Shown: positions 33,733-41,920, counted from the first letter of the stretch. The stretch: DNA of 56,138 bases from Leucobacter sp. 7(1) (GCF_900163635.1 NZ_FUID01000069.1:1-56138), one strand, 5' to 3'. Numbers and translations: made by a program. Notes: generated from the sequence alone by a model not told the origin.

Positions 33733-34060
33733 GGCTTCCGGTCATGCATGAACATCCTTGATCTGGGGAAGCGGAGCAGTCGGCAACTATTAGAGCAAGC
33801 GTGTCGGCAGCTCACCGACAGTAATGCGCATCGGCAGATCAGATACACCGCTGTGAAGCACGTGCTGGCTGTGGTTCGTGCTGAACAAGACAAACGGCCG
33901 CAGGCCATAAGTACAGCAGCAAGAACAACCAGACTTGAACCCACTCACCCGCGTCGGCCCGCTGTGCGCGACACGAGTGGCGCGCATTTGGCAGGCCCCC
34001 AGGTATTCAGCCTCGAAGCCCTCACAGACACCCCGACAGGATCGGAGGGGGCCGATGCTT
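33733..34060 (+). pseudogene. IS21-type istA transposase, C-terminal fragment
   Basis: The + strand frame reads EAQGFRSCMNILDLGKR, RQLLEQACRQLTD, then YTAVKHVLAVV, the C-terminal end of IstA transposases; further on, DTSGAHLAGPQVFSLEAL is the usual tail. The catalytic DDE domain and the left end of the element are missing. The frame runs past the istB start to 34161 without the expected stop, indicating further damage. Confidence 0.75.
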
Positions 34061-34815
34061 GCTCAGCACCTCACCGAGGACGGCATGCCCTTATTAACGA
34101 AGCTCCGGCTGACCGCGTTCGGGGCAACGGTCATCGGTATCGCGAACGATCCCTCGTTTGATGAGTGGTCGTTCTCGCAGAAGATCAGGCACGCCCTCGA
34201 TCAGGAGACCGAGGCTCGGGGCGAGCCCGCATGTTGAAACTGTTGAAAGCGTCGCGCACCCCGAACCCTGCCGCCTGTGTCGAGGATATTCACTACCTCG
34301 ATGGCCGCTCGTTGAATCGTGAAGTGGTTGCGAGGCTCGCGGCATGTAAATGGGTAGAACAGACCACGAACCTCCTCATTCTCGGATCGTCGAGCGTGGG
34401 AAAGTCATATCTCGCGCAAGCACTCGTGAACGCAGCCTGTCGACGTGATTACACGGCCGCGTACTATCGGCTTGACGATCTCGCGAACCAGCTCGCCGTT
34501 TACCAGCACGCCGACCCGTCAAAGCTCAAGTTCCTTGAGTATCTGCACTCGTGTGACGTGTTGATACTGGACGATTTCTTGACGACGCCGATCACTGGTG
34601 AGGCCACGGCAGAGCTTCTCAATATCCTCGCTGCGCGTGAGGGCCGGGGGTCGACGGTCGTGACGTCACAGTTCGACCCGCAGGACTGGTACAAGTCGTT
34701 GCATGATGCGGTGATCGCTGAATCGATTCTGAACCGGATCGTGTCGAACGCGGAGCTCGTGCAGCTCGACGGGCCGAACATGCACCGCCACCTCGCAGCT
34801 ACAGAAGCGGGATGA
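34055..34815 (+). pseudogene. IS21-type istB ATPase, frameshifted
   Basis: The start (MLAQHLTEDGMPLLTKLRL, from 34055) is in one frame and ends at 34237. The remainder, from about 34231 (MLKLLKASRTPNPAACVED), is in another and runs to 34815 with Walker A GSSSVGKS, Walker B VLILDDFL and a normal IstB ending (NRIVSNAELVQL). A single-base change near 34215-34235 separates them. IstB is the AAA+ helper of IstA; with istA truncated, the element cannot move itself. Confidence 0.8.
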
Positions 34816-34822
34816 GCGAGGA

Positions 34823-34862
34823 GTGCGAGCGCGCGACCACTTCCAGGTACGCGCGCTCGCAC
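34823..34862. terminator. 13-bp stem-loop after istB
   Basis: Arms 34823-34835 (GTGCGAGCGCGCG) and 34850-34862 are perfectly complementary across a 14-base loop. It lies eight bases after the istB stop, so it can end that transcript, and on the other strand it may stop transcription leaving the RT gene. Confidence 0.65.
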
Positions 34863-34988
34863 TTCCCGATCATTACATCAGCGCTTCCCGAAGCCTCGGC
34901 TCAACACCCCACGGTGAAAACTCGATGATGATTGACTCACGATTCTTTCAGCCAAGGGAGCGTGAGCCAAGAGCGGTCGCACATTGGA

Positions 34989-35044
34989 GCAGCGTGGTGT
35001 TATTTTCCCGCGCACACCGGTGCACGATCACGACTCCACGCTGC
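34989..35044 (-). ncRNA. Candidate structured RNA downstream of the reverse transcriptase
   Basis: GCAGCGTGG (34989-34997) pairs perfectly with 35036-35044, and the 38-base loop holds the self-complementary CACCGGTG. It starts 13 bases after the RT stop in the direction of RT transcription. Beyond it, AGCCAAG recurs at a spacing of 15 bases (34950, 34965). RT-based defence systems commonly have an adjacent template RNA. The assignment is a hypothesis from position and pairing only. Confidence 0.3.
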
Positions 35045-35057
35045 GCAATGACACCAC

Positions 35058-36449
35058 TTACGAAGTACCTCCAACGTCCGTCTCGAGTTCCTTGACAGCA
35101 AAGCTGATGAACTGCCGGAAGAGACGTTCAATGCCAGCCGAGTCCGATGGAATAGAACGATAATCACTTGCCGCTTCTAGAAGGATCTTCATGTCCACGG
35201 GATCAGTAATCAAGTCGAAGTTTGGTATATATTGGACGCGATCGCGAGTCGGATCGCGCGTAAATGTAAAGGCAGTCAGGAAAGATTTTGGGTTAATCTT
35301 CGTTTCTGATGGCAATCGAGAGATTAGTTTGGCCACAACGTCATCTAGATGATGCAAAAGGCTGGTGTTGTCGATCTGCGAATAGTAGGGAAGCCATCCA
35401 CGTCGTGTCTCCTCCGATATGCAGCCCGTGATTCGAAAATTTAGCCACCACTCGGCGCGAATCCGAATGCGTTCGATGTCGGAACGGCTCTCCTGCGCTG
35501 CTCGCCTAAGCATCGTGATTGGCCGTGCGAGGTTGTCAATGAGTCTGGAGTGTCGTGATTTATGAACGGTGACCTTTCCCCGCTCGAAGGTGTAGCCCAA
35601 GTACTCAAAGGGCTGTTTCCGAAGGATGCCGGTTGATGACTTATCTTTACTTTCCTTCGGGTGGACTTTGAGCCCAACCATTCGAAGTTCAGAACGGACA
35701 AGTTCGGTAATGGAGCCGCGCTTACCGTAAGGGCTCAGGATTAGAATGTCGTCCACATATCTGAAGTACGCGATACCGGGCAGTGCATTTACCACCTCGT
35801 CAAAGGAGTGAAGCACGATCTCACCAAGCACATTGGCGATGGCTGTTCCTGCCGGCACACCCTTCGTGGGGCGAGCCGGCACAGCAGTCACATGGCCGTC
35901 GGGAAGCGTTGGAGTTTGGGCAGCATCTAGCACTAGCTGAACTACGTCAGCCGAAATGCCGTATCGTTCTAGAGCCTTCGAGATCGCTTGGTGAGAAATA
36001 CTGGGGTAAAACGACATGATGTCAAGCCGAATGAAGTCGCGGTACAGGCCTGACTTCACGGCCCCTCGAATGTTAGAAACAAGCTGCTGCGGGCGCGGAA
36101 ACTCGATACTAGGAATCGACTTACGAAGGTGTTCGGCGAGCGTTGCCAGAACCAGACGATCGCGGAGCGTGGGGATGGATATCACCCTGGGGAACTTGGC
36201 TGCACCTTTTAGCCTTAGGACTTCCTTATAAGGAGAGAACGCGTATGTGCCGTCGAGGATTCTCGATTTAGCTGTTGCCACCAACCGGTCAAGCTGCTCG
36301 GGTTTGAGGTGCAATGCCGAGATTCCATCTCGACCACGGGTACGAGTGCCTTCGAGGCGCTGTTCATAGTTCCGTTGGAGGGCACCAGCGCGCAGCGCGA
36401 GCTCAAAGCTTGAAGCTTCTGGAGGCACTTCGGGGTTGTTGTCGCTCAA
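35058..36449 (-). CDS. Reverse transcriptase of a bacterial defence-type RT-SLATT pair
   Basis: 463 residues from a TTG that overlaps the SLATT stop (TTGA) with GGAG six bases upstream; a TTG at 36461 is the alternative. The RT fold is clear: PRVISIPTLRDRLV near residue 91, first metal Asp in RLDIMSFYPSIS near 143, GVPAGTAIANVL near 197, the active site YVDD near 231-234 and LGYTF near 284. The C-terminal 170 residues lack group II intron maturase, HNH or integrase features. Codon use is much less GC-rich than the core genome. Coupling to a SLATT gene points to an unknown-group/DRT anti-phage RT rather than a retron or intron. Confidence 0.9.
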   Translation of the reverse strand: MSDNNPEVPPEASSFELALRAGALQRNYEQRLEGTRTRGRDGISALHLKPEQLDRLVATAKSRILDGTYAFSPYKEVLRLKGAAKFPRVISIPTLRDRLVLATLAEHLRKSIPSIEFPRPQQLVSNIRGAVKSGLYRDFIRLDIMSFYPSISHQAISKALERYGISADVVQLVLDAAQTPTLPDGHVTAVPARPTKGVPAGTAIANVLGEIVLHSFDEVVNALPGIAYFRYVDDILILSPYGKRGSITELVRSELRMVGLKVHPKESKDKSSTGILRKQPFEYLGYTFERGKVTVHKSRHSRLIDNLARPITMLRRAAQESRSDIERIRIRAEWWLNFRITGCISEETRRGWLPYYSQIDNTSLLHHLDDVVAKLISRLPSETKINPKSFLTAFTFTRDPTRDRVQYIPNFDLITDPVDMKILLEAASDYRSIPSDSAGIERLFRQFISFAVKELETDVGGTS

Positions 36450-37021
36450 GCGATGCTCCAAATAGCCACTGCAACCGTAGCAAGGGAGACGCCAATTAGA
36501 AGTATCGGCAAGAGGACCGGCTTAGCTGTTGCCACAACGAGGTTGATGGGCAATGAGTTAACACTCCTGAGAGCCTGTGCGACTTTGTGATCCATGGGCG
36601 AATGGTTCTCTGACGTGTCCATGATCGAGTTGTACTCCGTTTGTAGGGCTCGGAGCTGACGTCCGGTGATCCGTGCTCGTGATTGGACAAGCGTTTCGGT
36701 CCTCACAGAGAACGTTTGGAGCGCTCTGTAGTTTCCGAACATGGCTTTCGCCCTCGCGGAGTAGTCAAGAAATGTCACGACGAGCGAAACAACAAGTGCT
36801 AGCACGGCAAGTATGACCAACAGCACTGCGATGATTGGTGCTTGCTTCTCCGGGAATGCCAAGAAAACTATCGATACAGATACGAGCGCAGTGGACAAAC
36901 AGAATTGAGCGGCGTTCCACCATTGACCGACTTTCCTGAGTCGTTTCTCTGCGTTGAGTCGCGCCAGATAACTGGCGAAAGAGCGATTTGCTAGCGCCTC
37001 GATCGATTCTTTGTATCGCAC
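36446..37021 (-). CDS. SLATT-domain membrane protein (SLATT_5-like)
   Basis: 191 residues from a GTG with GAGGAG upstream; an ATG six codons earlier is possible. Two adjacent membrane helices (about 34-58 and 63-87), then a long cytosolic helix with RALQTEYNSIMDTSENHS, the motif of the SLATT_5 group, and a C-terminal hydrophobic segment (about 165-190). SLATT proteins are predicted pore-forming effectors of conflict systems, and the SLATT_5 group is reported to be coupled to reverse transcriptases. Here the RT start overlaps its stop, so the two are made together. Confidence 0.85.
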   Translation of the reverse strand: MRYKESIEALANRSFASYLARLNAEKRLRKVGQWWNAAQFCLSTALVSVSIVFLAFPEKQAPIIAVLLVILAVLALVVSLVVTFLDYSARAKAMFGNYRALQTFSVRTETLVQSRARITGRQLRALQTEYNSIMDTSENHSPMDHKVAQALRSVNSLPINLVVATAKPVLLPILLIGVSLATVAVAIWSIA

Positions 37022-37039
37022 ACATCTCCTCGGCGTCAT

Positions 37040-37260
37040 AGGTGGACCCGAGCGTCAGACCGAGGTTCACTCGATCGAGGGCAATGATGACCGCCCGAGG
37101 GCATACGCCGAAGGATTGGTTACTTCCGCCACGAAGGCTTCGCCCGGGTCCATTCGTATGCTACCAGTTGAGTTCAACCAGCTTAGGGCTTGCGATCGAC
37201 CGGCCATACTTCCCACTTGGTTGGCGCGCCCGCGGCGAACCTCGCCGCCCGCCGATTGAA
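37040..37260 (-). promoter_or_regulatory. Region upstream of SLATT-RT: promoter and possible RNA
   Basis: About 220 bases with no gene, between the SLATT start and the integrase remnant. It contains a GTTGA-2-TCAAC dyad (37167-37178) and a CGAAG/CTTCG hairpin near 37130. It must hold the system's promoter and could also hold a template RNA. I could not find a convincing -35/-10 pair. Confidence 0.3.
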
Positions 37261-37436
37261 TCTGAATGTCAGTGAGCAGTTCGACAACCGCCAGGGAATT
37301 AGGTTGCGCCGTCGGCGAATCGTTTTGGCGGCGATCTCATGTCAAAACCTTAGAGCAATTGTCAGTGCTGGACTCAGTCTGCAGACCAGAAAACAATATG
37401 TCCCACCCCTCGGGGTCCGACTCTCGCACGATATCG

Positions 37437-37882
37437 AAGTACGCTCCGGAAGACTACGTGCACGGGTGTGCGGTATCCAATCAGCGCAGAAGCTACTCGA
37501 AAACGGTGACCGACCGCGCACAGCGGCGGACGCGTTCTTCGAACGACTCGACGCCGCGTCCGGGACATGTACCGATCCGAACGTCACGTTCAGCGCCTAT
37601 GTGGATGCCGTCAGTGATCGTTGGCTCAGCGGCGTCGACCTGGCCTCAACTGCGGCCAGCTATCGCGCCGGTCTGCGCATTCGGCTGATTCCCGCACTTG
37701 GCAATCTACCCAAATGCCGGATCTCGACCGGAATGGTTGACGGCACGATAGACCGATGGGAAGAGAGCTGCTCCTTATCTACGATCAAACAATCCGTTGC
37801 CGCACTCACCCGAATCTTGGACGAAGCGGTGCGAGGCGAGGTGATTGATCGAAATCCTGCCCGACGTCGATCCGGTATTTGA
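37437..37882 (+). pseudogene. Tyrosine integrase, N-terminal fragment
   Basis: The frame reads an arm-binding-like part, then the SAM-like core-binding domain: FSAYVDAVSDRWLSGVDLAS, TAASYRAGLRIRLIPALGNL, and VAALTRILDEAVRGEVIDRNPARR. This is the N-terminal half of a phage or ICE integrase. The catalytic R..HxxR..Y domain is missing; the frame runs into ABC-transporter sequence and stops at 37882. It marks the inner edge of a deletion. Confidence 0.75.
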
Positions 37883-38093
37883 TTCGAGCAACGGACACCT
37901 GACCTTCCGGGTCGCTGAGGCTACCCGGCGACTCGCGCCCTGCGTGGTCGCACTCACCGATGCTGGGGTTCTGATCGAAGGAATCTCGGTACAGCACGCA
38001 AGTCTCGACGACGTGTTCTTTGCCCTCACAGGCCAGCAGAACGTCACAGACACGATCAACGCAGCCGACCTCGGAATTGGACAGACCTCATGA
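37845..38093 (+). pseudogene. DrrA-type ABC ATPase, C-terminal fragment
   Basis: From about 37865 the frame encodes EILPDVDPVFDSS, then VVALTDAGVLIEGISVQHAS and LDDVFFALTG, the C-terminal domain of DrrA/CcmA-like multidrug ATPases. Walker A, signature and Walker B are all missing, replaced by the integrase fragment. Its stop overlaps the start of the following permease (ATGA), preserving the original operon junction. Confidence 0.8.
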
Positions 38094-38743
38094 TCACTTC
38101 GCACAAGACACGCGCGCTGACCCACCGCAACATCTTCAAGAGCATCCGCAACCCAGACATTATGGTGTTCGCAACCGCTGCCCCGGTAGCGTTCGCTCTC
38201 CTCTTCGCGTTCGTCTTCGGCAGTGCCATGGAAATCAGCGGTAGCACCTACCGCGAATACATCATCGTGGGAATCTTCGTGCAAACCATGCTGCTGACGT
38301 CGACGAACACCGGCATCGGGCTCGCGATGGGGTGGCGGATCAGGACCGGGCCACTCGAAGCCGTCGCGGGCTTCGGTTTGCTGCTGCTCTTCGCGTACGC
38401 ACTGTCCTTGGCGTCTGCCTGGATCGGTCTGAAAGTCCGATCACCCGAGGTTCTCTCGAACGTCTCAATGCTGACTACGCTCCCGCTCGCATTCATCTCG
38501 ACAGCGTTCGTTCCAACTGAGGGGATGCCCATCCCGATGCGCATCGTAGCTGAATGGAATCCCGTCTCCGCAGTTGTCACCGGGGTGCGAAACCTCTTTG
38601 GTAATGTGCCAGAAGCTACCCCCTTGAGTGAAGCACTCCCCCTGCAATTCCCAGTCACCGCTGGGCTCGTCACGATCTCGGCCGCACTTCTCGTCTTTGT
38701 TTCGTTAGCGACCCGCTCGTTCGTCTCCTCGCGCGCTCGCTGA
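38090..38743 (+). pseudogene. DrrB-type ABC-2 permease with internal deletion
   Basis: 217 residues against about 250-280 in the family. The start (FKSIRNPDIMVFATAAPVAF) and second half (RTGPLEAVAGFG onward, with SLASAWIGLKVRSPE) are normal. Between TNTGIGLA and MGWRIRTG the expected cytosolic segment (a D-R-F-R-S-L-P-type loop) and a transmembrane helix, about 45-50 residues, are missing in frame near 38322. With its ATPase also truncated, the exporter is dead, though the reading frame is open. Confidence 0.65.
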
Positions 38744-38780
38744 CAATCGGGAATGATTGCAGGCAGTGCTTCTGCGCTGC

Positions 38781-39575
38781 TCACTCGACCAAACGGTTTG
38801 TGGCCAAGACCACTGCTCCAAGGGTGAGACTGAGCGCCCACGCAACTGCCGCAGGTATCGGGGTAGCCCCGAGGGCGAGCTGGTCTGCTTGGGTGAGGTG
38901 GCGAAGCGCATCAATCATGGGGGTCAACGGCTGATGATCCGCTACGAAAGCAAGCCAACTTGGCATCGTTGCGGATGGGACGATTGCGCTCGATATCAGC
39001 GTCAACGGAATCGCTATGAACGCAAGACTCTGTGCCGCCTGCGGATTCGAAACAGAGGATCCCAACGCAACAAAGACAGCTGCAAACGCGATCGAATACA
39101 GAGCCAAGAGACACCCCGCCATGATCAGGTTCAGTACTGGGGCGTGCGGTCGAAACCCCATGAGAAATGCCGCGATTACCGTTGTCGCGGCACCAACGAG
39201 TCCAATCAGGCCGTGGGCAACAACGCGACCAGCAGTGATGCCGATCCGCCTCACCGGTAACGAAAGCATGCGGTCGGTAAACCCTTGCGTTTTCTCCTGC
39301 GCAACTGCGAGTGCTGCCTGGGTCGAAACGAACAAGATTGCCGTGACCGCAATGCCAGGGGTCAGATAGTCGACGTATTCGAGTTCCCTGTCGCCGATTG
39401 CTCCGCCAAACACATATCGAAAGAGCAAAAGGAACAAGACTCCTTGCAAAAGTGTCGGCAGAAAGACTTGGGGATCGCGGAAGAATGATCGAAGGATCTT
39501 TGCCGCGATCACCAGGGTGACGGCGACAAAACCCGCGGTGCGTTCTTGGTCGCGATGGCTAACAGCGATCCTCAT
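38781..39575 (-). CDS. DrrB-type ABC-2 permease
   Basis: 264 residues, six helices. VLFLLLFRYVFGGAIGDREL near the start, the loop FTDRMLSLPVRRIGITAGRV near residue 98 and SSAIVPSATMPSWLAFVADHQPLTP near 195 are typical of DrrB/ABC-2 drug exporters. Its start overlaps the ATPase stop by four bases. Together with the ATPase it forms an intact exporter, unlike the broken set on the other strand. Confidence 0.87.
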   Translation of the reverse strand: MRIAVSHRDQERTAGFVAVTLVIAAKILRSFFRDPQVFLPTLLQGVLFLLLFRYVFGGAIGDRELEYVDYLTPGIAVTAILFVSTQAALAVAQEKTQGFTDRMLSLPVRRIGITAGRVVAHGLIGLVGAATTVIAAFLMGFRPHAPVLNLIMAGCLLALYSIAFAAVFVALGSSVSNPQAAQSLAFIAIPLTLISSAIVPSATMPSWLAFVADHQPLTPMIDALRHLTQADQLALGATPIPAAVAWALSLTLGAVVLATNRLVE

Positions 39576-40585
39576 TGCACGGCCTTTGGCCGGGTCAGCG
39601 TGAGAAACACTTCTTCGAGTTCCGGCGGTGCAAGCGAGAACTCAACGATTGCACGCTCATCAATGCCTTGAGCTTTCAGCGCACCGAGTACGGCATCAAG
39701 CAGAATTTCGCCGCTGAGCGAGAATCGGGATCCCTCATGGTGCATCACTTCAGCCTGCAGATCGGCCGCGACCAAATGAACGGTCTCGGAGGACATCTGT
39801 TCAAGCGTTGCCACTGTGAGCTTTCGAGTACTCATTTCGCGTCGGAGCTGGTCAGGCGTATCCATGCGAACGATGCGGCCCTCATCAATGATGACCACCT
39901 CGTCTGCGAGTGCTTGGGCCTCTTCCAGGTGTTGGGTGGTTAGCAAGACCGACGTGCCGCTGCCTGGCAACGCACGAATGGACTGCCAGAGGTCGAGTCT
40001 GCTTTGCGAATCGAGCCCGGTCGTCGGTTCGTCAAGAAGGAGGAGCGCAGGGCGCACAACGAATGTGGCGGCAAGATCGAGCCGCCGTCGTTGACCGCCT
40101 GAATACGTCGAAACTCGCTTGTCAATGAAACTACCCAGCGCGAAGTCATCGATGACTCGCCCCACAGCCTTGCGGACCTCGCGCCGTCGAACACCTGAAA
40201 GCTGTGCGAGAAGACGAAGGTTTTCAAGCCCGGAGAGCTCCTGAACTACTGCCGCGTGTTGACCGGCCAGACCCACTTTGGCCCGCACCGCGTGCGCTTG
40301 CTTTCTTACATCGTGGCCAGCCACCGTGAGCTTCCCGGCTGCGTAGCACTGTAGTGTCGCGATCGTTCGCACCAGTGTTGTTTTACCTGCTCCATTGCGC
40401 CCGAGTAGCGCCGTAATCTTGCCCGCGGGGATGGAAATATCCACTCCCTTAAGCACTGTCGAACGACCGAGCTCCACGCTCAAATTGGTCGCTTCGACGA
40501 TAGTGTTTTCGTTCAACGCTCTGACCTGCTCTCCGCGCACCATCGCACCTGCTTGGTCGGCGTTCACCGCTGCGGGCACCATCAC
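39572..40585 (-). CDS. DrrA-type ABC exporter ATPase
   Basis: 337 residues; the first 25 have no clear role and starts at 40585, 40582 or about 40543 are possible. Walker A GRNGAGKTT near residue 62, signature YSGGQRRR near 161, Walker B LLLDEPTTGLDS near 180, and a DrrA C-terminal domain ending LEEVFLTLT. It is 11 bases behind the VOC gene. Such pairs export anthracyclines and other hydrophobic drugs. Confidence 0.88.
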   Translation of the reverse strand: MMVPAAVNADQAGAMVRGEQVRALNENTIVEATNLSVELGRSTVLKGVDISIPAGKITALLGRNGAGKTTLVRTIATLQCYAAGKLTVAGHDVRKQAHAVRAKVGLAGQHAAVVQELSGLENLRLLAQLSGVRRREVRKAVGRVIDDFALGSFIDKRVSTYSGGQRRRLDLAATFVVRPALLLLDEPTTGLDSQSRLDLWQSIRALPGSGTSVLLTTQHLEEAQALADEVVIIDEGRIVRMDTPDQLRREMSTRKLTVATLEQMSSETVHLVAADLQAEVMHHEGSRFSLSGEILLDAVLGALKAQGIDERAIVEFSLAPPELEEVFLTLTRPKAVQ

Positions 40586-40596
40586 CGAGATTTCGC

Positions 40597-40971
40597 TTAC
40601 CTTCCGGGTGCTGTCGGTGTTTGGATGGCAATCTGATTTCCGTCTGGATCTTCAAAACGCAGTGCCGCTGCCCAGGGCATACGCTCGATCGCATTCGGGA
40701 GGTCGACACCCTTCGTGCGCAGGATTTGCGCGTCAGCCTCGATGTCCGTTGACTCGAAGACCACAGTTGCCGTGCCAGTTTGCGCAGGACTATCACCGGG
40801 GACAAGCGCTAGTGAAGTCGAAGCTCCCTCCGGTGCAACCTGAAGCCATCGGCCATGCGGACCAATGTCCATGTCGGACACGACGACAAGTCCGAGCATG
40901 TCGACATAGAACGCCTTTGCGCGGTCTTGGTCGAGCACTGGAACGTGAACAATTTGCACATGAGTCAGCAT
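40597..40971 (-). CDS. VOC (glyoxalase/bleomycin-resistance fold) protein
   Basis: 124 residues, two beta-alpha-beta-beta-beta modules. HVQIVHVPVLDQDRAKAFY at the start and RFEDPDGNQIAIQ at the end are the family marks. Members bind or detoxify small molecules; the residues needed for glyoxalase I metal binding are only partly present, so drug sequestration is an alternative. It is first in an operon with the DrrAB exporter, which fits a resistance role. Confidence 0.87.
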   Translation of the reverse strand: MLTHVQIVHVPVLDQDRAKAFYVDMLGLVVVSDMDIGPHGRWLQVAPEGASTSLALVPGDSPAQTGTATVVFESTDIEADAQILRTKGVDLPNAIERMPWAAALRFEDPDGNQIAIQTPTAPGR

Positions 40972-41018
40972 GAGTACTCTCTCTCGCTTAGAAATTGCGT
41001 AGGGAATTTCCGACGCAT

Positions 41019-41048
41019 TACCCGTAGGCTAACACCTACGGGTAGGAT
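41019..41048. promoter_or_regulatory. ArsR-type operator overlapping the arsR promoter
   Basis: TACCCGTAGG (41019-41028) and CCTACGGGTA (41035-41044) form a perfect 10-bp dyad over six bases. TAGGAT at 41043-41048 is exactly six bases before the ArsR ATG and shares two bases with the dyad, so bound protein would block the -10. It lies in the divergent region serving both operons. Confidence 0.75.
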
Positions 41049-41054
41049 TGCGCC

Positions 41055-41372
41055 ATGCCCAATCCCAACGATGTGTTCAGCGCAGTTGGCAACCCGCACA
41101 GGCGCCGCATACTGGATCTGCTGCTGACTCAGCCACTGTCGGTTGGCTCGCTTGCGTCAAGCTTTGAGATGAGTAGGCCCAGCGTCTCCGAGCACCTCAA
41201 GGTACTTAAAGACGCCGGACTGGTCTCGGAGGAACGGCAAGGTCGCGAACGCATATACCGTGTCGACCCAAGGACACTGCGCCCTGTCGCAGACTGGTTG
41301 AGCCCCTACGAAAGCTTCTGGAGAGAGTCTTTGAAAGACCTCAGGGAGCACCTCGACACGGACCCCTCGTGA
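41055..41372 (+). CDS. ArsR-family winged-helix regulator
   Basis: 105 residues, one HTH_20/ArsR domain (NPHRRRILDLLL near residue 13, MSRPSVSEHLKVLKDAGLVSEERQG in two parts). No metal-binding cysteines. This is the subtype paired with SRPBCC proteins. The start is probably leaderless. Its stop overlaps the SRPBCC start (GTGA). The perfect dyad in front suggests autoregulation and control of the divergent VOC-DrrAB operon. Confidence 0.88.
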   Translation: MPNPNDVFSAVGNPHRRRILDLLLTQPLSVGSLASSFEMSRPSVSEHLKVLKDAGLVSEERQGRERIYRVDPRTLRPVADWLSPYESFWRESLKDLREHLDTDPS

Positions 41373-41785
41373 CCTCGACGGAGTTCCACTCCATCGAGGT
41401 GGACGAGTTTCTTCCCCACCCAGCGAATCGAATCTGGGAGGCACTCACGAACCCGTCCGAACTCGGCAAATGGTTCATGAGCAATGACTTCCTGCCGGAG
41501 GTCGGTCACGCATTCACGCTCGATACTGGGATGTGGGGGCGCACACACTGCACAGTGCTTGAGATCGAGACTCACCGGTTGTTGCGGTATTCCTGGTTGA
41601 ACGGCCCGCTCAACACGATAGTGACCTGGAAGCTTGTTCCGGAGGGGATCGGGACGAGAATTCTCGTTGAGCACGAAGGGTTCGACCTCAGCGATCCAGC
41701 ACAACGCCAAGCTTTCGAGGGGATGGCTGGCGGATGGCGAAGCACGGTAATACGTTCGCTCTCCCAACACCTCGGCCCGAGCTGA
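41369..41785 (+). CDS. SRPBCC/AHSA1-family protein
   Basis: 138 residues from a GTG overlapping the ArsR stop. The SRPBCC hydrophobic-cavity fold is recognised by FLPHPANRIWEALTNPSELGKWFM and the C-terminal GMAGGWRSTVIRSLSQHL helix. ArsR-SRPBCC pairs are common in actinobacteria; the SRPBCC member may bind the ligand that the system senses. Function unproven. Confidence 0.85.
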   Translation: MTSTEFHSIEVDEFLPHPANRIWEALTNPSELGKWFMSNDFLPEVGHAFTLDTGMWGRTHCTVLEIETHRLLRYSWLNGPLNTIVTWKLVPEGIGTRILVEHEGFDLSDPAQRQAFEGMAGGWRSTVIRSLSQHLGPS

Positions 41786-41920
41786 CTACTCACCAAGATT
41801 CTAGGAGCGGTTCCTCGCGACCGACACAGATGACGTCCCCGAAGGACGTGGGTGAGGTCAATCACAGCGAAGCGCTTTGAGCTATACCGATACTTAGAGC
41901 CGTACTCTCTTGCAGAAGTG

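Noticed and set aside
34055-34815. Programmed frameshift producing IstB
   Set aside because: No slippery run or downstream structure at the break, and the neighbouring istA is truncated, so simple decay is more likely.
35058-36449. Reverse transcriptase as a group II intron or retron
   Set aside because: No maturase/HNH extension or intron boundaries; no msr-msd structure recognised; the coupled SLATT gene fits neither.
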